NCBI GenBank assembly: GCA_033720695.1
Contig: JAWWCA010000119.1
Location: 1 to 11,480 of the forward strand
Direction: 5' to 3'
Source of the DNA: DATGQT01 sp033720695
GTDB lineage: Bacteria; Bacteroidota; Rhodothermia; Rhodothermales; Rubricoccaceae
DNA: 11,480 bases
Below, one piece after another: positions 6,265 to 10,037 of this stretch; position 1 is the stretch's first letter; the number at the start of each line of letters is the position of its first letter. The translations under genes and the position numbers were made by a program. Below the pieces are notes generated by a model. That model ran no database searches, was not told the DNA's origin, and saw only the letters and a list, made by a program, of their open reading frames with translations.

Positions 6265-7140
6265 ATGAGCCTTCCCGAGCCCTCGCAGCCTCCCACCGAC
6301 TCGGCCTCCGACGCCGGGGAGATGTGGCGGCGGTATCCGCAGGGGACGGGGGAGGGGCACACCGTCGTCGGCGACCTCCGCGTGTTCGAGGGCTTCCACA
6401 GCGCCCGCCTAGGCAACCGCCGCGACGTCCTGGTCTACCTCCCGCCGTCGTACGAGTCCGGGACCGCGCGGTACCCCGTGCTCTACATGCAGGACGGGCA
6501 GAACCTCTTCAACGAGGCGACCGCCTTCGCCGGCGAGTGGCGCGTGGACAACACGATGAACCGGCTCAGCCGCAAGCGAGGGCTGGAGGCCATCGTGGTG
6601 GGCGTCTTCAACGCAGGGGGGGACCGCCTCCACGAGTACAGCCCCTTCGAGGACGACGACCACGGCGGCGGCCGCGGCGACCGCTACCTCGGCTTCCTCG
6701 CCGACGCCCTCAAACCCCGCATCGACCGCGACTTCCGGACGCGCCCCGACCGCGCGAACACCTTCATCGCCGGCTCGTCGATGGGCGGGCTCATCAGCCT
6801 CTACGCGTTCTTCCGGCGCCCGGAGGTCTTCGGCGGGGCCGCGGCGATGAGCCCATCGCTCTGGTTCGCCGACGGCGCGCTCTTCTCCTTCGTCGAGGCG
6901 GCCCCGTTCACGCCCGGCCGCCTCTACCTCGACGTCGGGACGGGGGAGGGGGAGGGGGTCCTGGCCGACGTGAGGCGGATGAAATCCCTCCTGCTGGAGC
7001 GGGGGTACCGGCCGCGCCGGGACCTCTTGTACGTGGAGCGGGCCCAGGCCAGGCATTCCGAGCGGGCATGGCGCCAGCGCTTCCGGCGCGCGGCGGCCTT
7101 CCTGCTGCGGGGCACGCCGGGCGGCGAGGAGGGGGGCTGA
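6265..7140 (+). CDS. Putative esterase, alpha/beta-hydrolase fold (PF00756, enterochelin-esterase-like)
   Basis: A 291-residue protein. After a disordered Pro/Ser-rich N-terminus (1-20) come RRDVLVYLPPSYES at 52-65, YPVLYMQDGQNLFNE at 70-84, the nucleophile elbow AGSSMGG at 169-175 with Ser172, the acid segment YLDVGTGE at 221-228 with Asp223, and His264 in QARHSERAWRQRF. This is the full triad expected of the PF00756 esterases, which include Fes/IroE and many acyl-ester hydrolases. No signal peptide is visible. The start is the ATG at 6265, with no Shine-Dalgarno sequence. It diverges from the ligase-block esterase and may be co-regulated with it. Its stop at 7138-7140 is 1 bp from the end of the convergent atpZ-like gene, leaving no room for a terminator between them. 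Substrate unknown; a role in the same pathway as the ligases is a guess from position. Confidence 0.88.
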   Translation: MSLPEPSQPPTDSASDAGEMWRRYPQGTGEGHTVVGDLRVFEGFHSARLGNRRDVLVYLPPSYESGTARYPVLYMQDGQNLFNEATAFAGEWRVDNTMNRLSRKRGLEAIVVGVFNAGGDRLHEYSPFEDDDHGGGRGDRYLGFLADALKPRIDRDFRTRPDRANTFIAGSSMGGLISLYAFFRRPEVFGGAAAMSPSLWFADGALFSFVEAAPFTPGRLYLDVGTGEGEGVLADVRRMKSLLLERGYRPRRDLLYVERAQARHSERAWRQRFRRAAAFLLRGTPGGEEGG

Positions 7141-7141
7141 C

Positions 7142-7576
7142 CTAAGCGGGAGGGGGCTCGCCCTTCTCCGTGCGCCGCGCGGCGGCCTCGGCGTTGGCCT
7201 GGTTCGACAGCCGCACGAGGAGGCTGATCACGGCCACCATCCCCAGCACCGCTCCGGCGATGATCCCCCACGGACGCGTGCCCAGCGCCTGGTCCGCGAC
7301 GTAGCCGAGCCCGACGAAGAAGGCCATGCCGAAGGCAGACTGGAGGCCGAGCGTGAGATAGGGCCCGGCCTCGACCATCTCCCGGTTCCAGTTCGCGAGA
7401 CCGCTCCCGCTCGGGCGGGGCCGCCCCTCGCCGGGGGGCACCGCGGGCTTCCCCCAGTCGGCCTCCTTCCAGGGGTCCCGCTTCCAGTCGTCGCGGTCCC
7501 AAGGATCCTCCCCCCACACGTCGGGATCTGGCCCGCCGTGCTCGTCGGGCGGCGGGGGTGGGTCGCCGGCGGCCAT
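7142..7576 (-). CDS. AtpZ/AtpI-family membrane protein with N-terminal Trp repeat
   Basis: A 144-residue protein. The C-terminal half has two membrane segments, about 71-92 (GPYLTLGLQSAFGMAFFVGL) and 103-123 (WGIIAGAVLGMVAVISLLVRL), with the GYVADQALGTRPWG turn typical of AtpZ/AtpI (PF09527). Relatives help assemble the F1Fo ATP synthase c-ring or take up Mg/Ca. The N-terminal half is unusual: residues 18-44 carry Trp at 21, 26, 31, 36 and 41, one every five residues, in an Asp/Arg/Lys-rich setting, flanked by Pro/Gly-rich linkers. The start ATG at 7576 is 2 bp from the bactofilin stop, so translation is probably coupled. In many Bacteroidota this gene leads into the atp operon; here no ATP synthase genes follow. 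It may serve an ATP synthase encoded elsewhere, or have become tied to the bactofilin system. Confidence 0.85.
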   Translation of the reverse strand: MAAGDPPPPPDEHGGPDPDVWGEDPWDRDDWKRDPWKEADWGKPAVPPGEGRPRPSGSGLANWNREMVEAGPYLTLGLQSAFGMAFFVGLGYVADQALGTRPWGIIAGAVLGMVAVISLLVRLSNQANAEAAARRTEKGEPPPA

Positions 7577-7578
7577 GG

Positions 7579-8118
7579 TCAGGCCTGGGCGGTGTGCGTG
7601 GAGTCCGGGTTGCCGCCGATGCGCCGCGTTGGGCGGCCCTCCCCGCTCCGCTCGGAGGTCTCCGGGGGTTCCGCGGCCTCAGAACGGGGGCGCTCCGAGG
7701 AGGGGCGCCGCGTCGGGCTCGCCGTCCCGCTCATGTCACAGCGGCCGGTGAACGTGGCGCCGTCTTCGATGACGAGCTTGCCCGTGCGGATGTCGCCCTC
7801 GATGACGGCTGTGGCCTTGAGCACGAGCCGCTCGTTGACGGCGACCTCGCCGTGGACGCGCCCCCCGATCTCGGCCGTCGTGGACTGCAGCTCCCCCTCG
7901 ACGCGGCCATCGGGCATCACGACCGTGCGCCCCTGCACCTCGACGTTCCCGTTGACGGTCCCGCTGATGTGGACGTTGCCGCTCGAGCGGATGGTGCCCT
8001 CGATGACGGTGTCCTTCCCGATGATGTTGTGCTGCTCCGCAGGGTTGGCGCTGCCGCGAGCGCGGCTCGTGGCCGGGGCGTCGGGGGCGGTCGCGGCGTC
8101 TTTGTTGAAGAGGGCCAT
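7579..8118 (-). CDS. Bactofilin (polymer-forming cytoskeletal protein)
   Basis: A 179-residue protein. Residues 30-130 form the bactofilin core: repeated short beta-strands with Gly and Val/Ile spaced about every six residues (IEGTIRSSGNVHISGTVNG, VEGELQSTTAEIGGRVHGEV, VIEGDIRTGKLVIEDGATF), which fold as a right-handed beta-helix and self-assemble into filaments without nucleotide. The short N-terminal tail (1-29) and the long C-terminal tail (131-179, rich in Ser, Arg, Glu and Pro) look disordered. Bactofilins lie under the inner membrane and localise cell-wall enzymes to shape the cell. Its upstream neighbour, 28 bp away, is an M23 peptidase, a recurrent genetic and functional partner of bactofilins in several phyla. 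The atpZ-like gene follows 2 bp later. The start is the ATG at 8118, with no Shine-Dalgarno sequence. Confidence 0.93.
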   Translation of the reverse strand: MALFNKDAATAPDAPATSRARGSANPAEQHNIIGKDTVIEGTIRSSGNVHISGTVNGNVEVQGRTVVMPDGRVEGELQSTTAEIGGRVHGEVAVNERLVLKATAVIEGDIRTGKLVIEDGATFTGRCDMSGTASPTRRPSSERPRSEAAEPPETSERSGEGRPTRRIGGNPDSTHTAQA

Positions 8119-8146
8119 GGGTCAGGGGGTGGTGGAGGCGGGCCGT

Positions 8147-9064
8147 TCACGAGTGGACGAAGAACGTCCGTGGGTCCTGGGCGAGCCCGTTGCGCCCGAG
8201 CTCGAAGTGGAGGTGCGGGCCGCTCGTGACCTCTCCCGTGTTGCCACTCAGGGCAATGGTCTCGCGGCTGCGCACGCGGTCGCCGATGCGGCGGAGCAGG
8301 CGGGCGTTGTGCTTGTACACGGAAAGATAGCCGTCTGCGTGCTGGACGGCAATGACATATCCCCCCTCGTGCGTCCAGTCGGCGAAGACGACGTAGCCGT
8401 CGCCGACGGCGCGGACGGGGGACCCCTCGTCGACGGCGAAGTCGAGGCCGTAGTGGCCGCTGCGGGCGTTGTACCCCCGAGAGACGAGGCCGGCGACGGG
8501 GGCGAGGGCGGGGAGGCGGAGGCTGGCGAGGTAGGCCTCGGCCGTGGACCCCGGGGCGGGGGCGTCGGCGTCGGCGGCGTCGAGCCACCGGAGGGGCACG
8601 GCCGGCGCCTCGTGGTCTCGCCAGTCCTCCGAGGCGCCGTCGAGGGTGACGCCGAGGACGGCCTCGGCCTCGGCCTGGTCCGGGAGGGTCGGCTCGTCCG
8701 AGACGGGGAGCGTGGTGGTGAGGCTGTCGAGGTCGCCGGTGATGAGGGCGCGGAGCTGGCCGATCTGTCGGTACTGCAGCGCCACGGAGTCCTCGAAGGC
8801 CGCCGCCAGCCGGGCGTTCTGCTCGGCCATCGCGCGGTAGGTGTCGAGGTCCGGCCCCGTGACGAGGCGGCGGAGTGGGGTGGCGAGGAGGGCCAGGAGG
8901 AGGAGGAGGGCGAGCGCCACGCCCGCCGCGCCCGCTGCGAGGGCGAGGAAGCGGGGCTGCACCTCGTACTGACGGGGCGCCGCCATCGCGTCCGGCTCCA
9001 AGAGGATGACGGTGCGGGGGGCGCCGGAGCCGGCGAAGAGGTCGCGGAGAAACCGGAGGGTCAC
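8147..9064 (-). CDS. M23-family metallopeptidase (LytM domain), membrane-anchored
   Basis: A 305-residue protein. A cytoplasmic N-terminus of about 37 residues is followed by one strong membrane segment at 38-62, a helical stretch likely to be coiled coil (about 72-115), a linker, and a C-terminal LytM/M23 domain (about 185-300). Zinc and catalytic residues are all present: His204 and Asp208 in GHYGLDFA, His252 in SVYKHN, and His284/His286 in GPHLHFEL, so an active peptidoglycan endopeptidase facing the periplasm is predicted. The type II topology lets its short cytoplasmic tail meet the bactofilin filament encoded just downstream, as in known bactofilin-M23 pairs. The start is a GTG at 9064, giving a sensible N-terminus; no Shine-Dalgarno sequence. 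It is the first gene of a three-gene unit with bactofilin and the atpZ-like gene, and is transcribed away from rpsT. Confidence 0.92.
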   Translation of the reverse strand: MTLRFLRDLFAGSGAPRTVILLEPDAMAAPRQYEVQPRFLALAAGAAGVALALLLLLALLATPLRRLVTGPDLDTYRAMAEQNARLAAAFEDSVALQYRQIGQLRALITGDLDSLTTTLPVSDEPTLPDQAEAEAVLGVTLDGASEDWRDHEAPAVPLRWLDAADADAPAPGSTAEAYLASLRLPALAPVAGLVSRGYNARSGHYGLDFAVDEGSPVRAVGDGYVVFADWTHEGGYVIAVQHADGYLSVYKHNARLLRRIGDRVRSRETIALSGNTGEVTSGPHLHFELGRNGLAQDPRTFFVHS

Positions 9065-9188
9065 GTCGGGGAGCGGAGGGTGGGGCGGAGGCGAACGCAG
9101 AGTCCGAGGGCGTGAGGTGGACGCCCGAGGCTGGGAGCGCAGGGGCGTCGGGGCGGCGCTTTCCTCGGTATCTGCACAGTGGGCGTCC

Positions 9189-9196
9189 TAAATTAG
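9189..9196. promoter_or_regulatory. Candidate bidirectional -7 element between M23 peptidase and rpsT
   Basis: TAAATTAG on the plus strand matches the Bacteroidota -7 consensus TAnnTTTG at all but one fixed position. Read on the minus strand, the near-palindrome gives TAATTTAG (bases 9188-9195 region), which fits equally well. It is the only AT-rich spot between the two divergent genes, 90 bp before rpsT and 125 bp before the M23 gene. No clear -33 element (TTTG) is at the expected distance, so this is a suggestion. Confidence 0.4.
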
Positions 9197-9197
9197 C

Positions 9198-9225
9198 GGA
9201 TTGCCGCGCCCCTCCCGGGCGATCC
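9198..9225 (+). promoter_or_regulatory. Leader hairpin upstream of rpsT
   Basis: GGATTGCC (9198-9205) pairs with GGCGATCC (9218-9225), 8 bp with one G-U, closing a 12-base loop. It lies directly after the candidate promoter element, so it would be at or near the 5' end of the rpsT mRNA. In E. coli, S20 controls its own synthesis after transcription; a similar role here is only a possibility. Confidence 0.4.
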
Positions 9226-9285
9226 TCTGCTGAAGAATCCTCAAGCCCACGCGAGCCCCGCGCCGCCGGGTCTCGCTCTCTCTCC

Positions 9286-9540
9286 ATGCCTCAGCACAAG
9301 TCCGCCGCCAAGCGCGTCCGCCAGAACGCGAAGCGCCGCCTCCGCAATCGCTACCACCGCTCCCGCGTCCGCACCCTGATCAAGGACCTCCGCGAGACCA
9401 CCTCGCGGTCCGAGGCCGAGGAGAAGCTCAACGTGGTCAAGTCGCACCTCGACCGGATGGCGACGAAGCGGCTCATCCACCCGAACACGGCCGCGCACAC
9501 GAAGAGCCGCCTCGAGCGCTACGTCGCGTCGCTGTCCTAG
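9286..9540 (+). CDS. rpsT: 30S ribosomal protein S20
   Basis: An 84-residue, strongly basic protein of normal S20 length. It begins MPQHKSAAKRVRQNAKRRLRNR, the conserved S20 N-terminus, and contains HPNTAAHTKSRLERYV near the C-terminus, matching the usual K-N-x-A-A-R-K-K-S-R-L region. S20 is a three-helix protein that binds 16S rRNA early in assembly of the small subunit. The ATG at 9286 is preceded by a pyrimidine run (CTCTCTCTCC) instead of a Shine-Dalgarno sequence. A longer frame reaching back to 9112 has no S20 similarity and is not used. The gene is monocistronic: divergent from the M23 peptidase gene and followed by its own terminator at 9582-9648. Confidence 0.98.
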   Translation: MPQHKSAAKRVRQNAKRRLRNRYHRSRVRTLIKDLRETTSRSEAEEKLNVVKSHLDRMATKRLIHPNTAAHTKSRLERYVASLS

Positions 9541-9581
9541 AGGCCGAATGCCTGGCGCACGCGCTTAATGTGCACGCCGGA

Positions 9582-9648
9582 GCGACCGATAGGGGCGTCG
9601 AGCGCGCGTGCGCCGCGTCTACGATGCCCGACGGTCGCCGCGTTTTTT
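9582..9648 (+). terminator. Rho-independent terminator of rpsT with extended stem
   Basis: GCGACCG (9582-9588) pairs with CGGTCGC (9632-9638); inside, GGGCGTC (9593-9599) pairs with GATGCCC (9623-9629) with one G-U, and an innermost GCGC/GCGC stem (9602-9605, 9610-9613) has loop GCGT. Four bases later comes a run of six T (9643-9648), the best U-tract in the window. An alternative fold pairs 9554-9564 with 9604-9614 (11 bp, perfect) and would compete with it. It ends the rpsT transcript about 100 bp after the stop. Confidence 0.75.
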
Positions 9649-9653
9649 GAATT

Positions 9654-9694
9654 GGGGCCACGGAACACGCTGCTTTAGCGCCGAGTTAGGCCCC
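9654..9694. other. Nested stem-loop, possible structured RNA
   Basis: GGGGCC (9654-9659) pairs with GGCCCC (9689-9694); inside, CGG (9661-9663) pairs with CCG (9681-9683) and CGCT (9668-9671) pairs with AGCG (9677-9680), with a GCTTT loop. It comes just after the T-run of the rpsT terminator and has no T-run of its own on the plus strand, so it does not look like a second terminator. It could be part of an unannotated small RNA or a binding site. Confidence 0.4.
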
Positions 9695-9794
9695 GCAACA
9701 CCACCCCCCTCCTTAGCGCCCCCGCGTCTCCGCCGCCCCGCCCACTGGTCCCCCGGCGTCCGGAGCACAGCCCTTCCCCTCCCGCGCTTCCCCC

Positions 9795-9830
9795 CCCTGC
9801 TGTGGCTCGGTTTGCCGGGTGGCAGCAGGG
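9795..9830. other. Strong 16-bp hairpin upstream of the OmpA-family promoter
   Basis: Arms 9795-9810 and 9815-9830 pair at 15 of 16 positions (three G-U on the plus strand, one G-G mismatch), with a TTTG loop. The core CTGCTG/CAGCAG is perfect. It ends 34 bp before the -35 box at 9864. There is no T-run after it on either strand, so it is more likely an operator, processing signal or end of a small RNA than a simple terminator. Confidence 0.45.
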
Positions 9831-9863
9831 CCCAGCGCCGGCCCGTTGTGCCGGCCCGCTTGC

Positions 9864-9892
9864 TTGCAAGTGAACGTTTTATTTCGCATACT
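9864..9892 (+). promoter_or_regulatory. Sigma70-like promoter of the OmpA-family gene
   Basis: TTGCAA (9864-9869) and CATACT (9887-9892) are spaced by exactly 17 bp, each matching four of six consensus bases, in the only AT-rich patch of the interval (the spacer carries TTTTATTT). The -35 box lies within a perfect palindrome CTTGCAAG (9863-9870), which could be a regulator site. Transcription would begin near 9899, leaving a leader of about 140 bases. Confidence 0.5.
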
Positions 9893-9990
9893 AGGGCCGG
9901 GCATGAGCACTCCGTCTCGCCCGCTCCGGTTCAGCGCTTTCACCCCCGGCTGCTTCGCCCCCCTCCCGTCTAGCAGCCGGCCGAGCCTCA

Positions 9991-10017
9991 CCCCCCACCC
10001 CCCACCCCCCATGCCCC
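9991..10017 (-). repeat. C-tract array: G-quadruplex motif on the minus (template) strand
   Basis: CCCCCC runs at 9991-9996, 9998-10003 and 10005-10010 are separated by single A bases, followed by ATG and CCCC (10014-10017). On the minus strand this is four G-runs with loops of 1, 1 and 3 bases, a canonical quadruplex motif; on the plus strand it could form an i-motif. It lies in the leader, ending 20 bp before the start codon of the OmpA-family gene. Confidence 0.75.
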
Positions 10018-10024
10018 AGAACCG

Positions 10025-10031
10025 AAAGGAG
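10025..10031 (+). promoter_or_regulatory. Strong Shine-Dalgarno site for the OmpA-family gene
   Basis: AAAGGAG lies six bases before the ATG at 10038, an optimal placement. No other gene in the window with a visible start has a comparable site. It fixes the start at 10038, though an in-frame ATG at 10011 exists upstream. Confidence 0.85.
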
Positions 10032-10037
10032 AAGACT

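Larger units (their letters stand above)
9541..10037. other. Gene-free interval between rpsT and the OmpA-family gene
   Basis: About 500 bp without a credible gene, large for this compact region. In order it holds the rpsT terminator, a nested hairpin (9654-9694), a C-rich low-complexity stretch (about 9695-9796), a strong hairpin (9795-9830), a direct repeat GCCGGCCCG (9837-9845 and 9850-9858), a sigma70-like promoter (9864-9892), another C-rich leader with a C-tract array (9991-10017) and a Shine-Dalgarno site. Open frames crossing it on either strand are Pro/Arg/Leu-rich and look spurious. Confidence 0.7.

Noticed and set aside
7538..9115. Plus-strand 525-residue open frame across the bactofilin and M23 genes
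   Set aside because: It is antisense to two clear families, and its translation is Val/Gly/Glu-rich low complexity with no motif.
9112..9285. N-terminal extension of S20 to base 9112
   Set aside because: The added residues have no S20 similarity, cross the promoter-like region, and S20 proteins begin at the M-P-x-H-K-S-A-like start found at 9286.
9651..9704. tRNA-like end (GCAACACCA) after a GGGGCC/GGCCCC stem
   Set aside because: The length is far too short and there are no D, anticodon or T arms; it is a plain nested hairpin.
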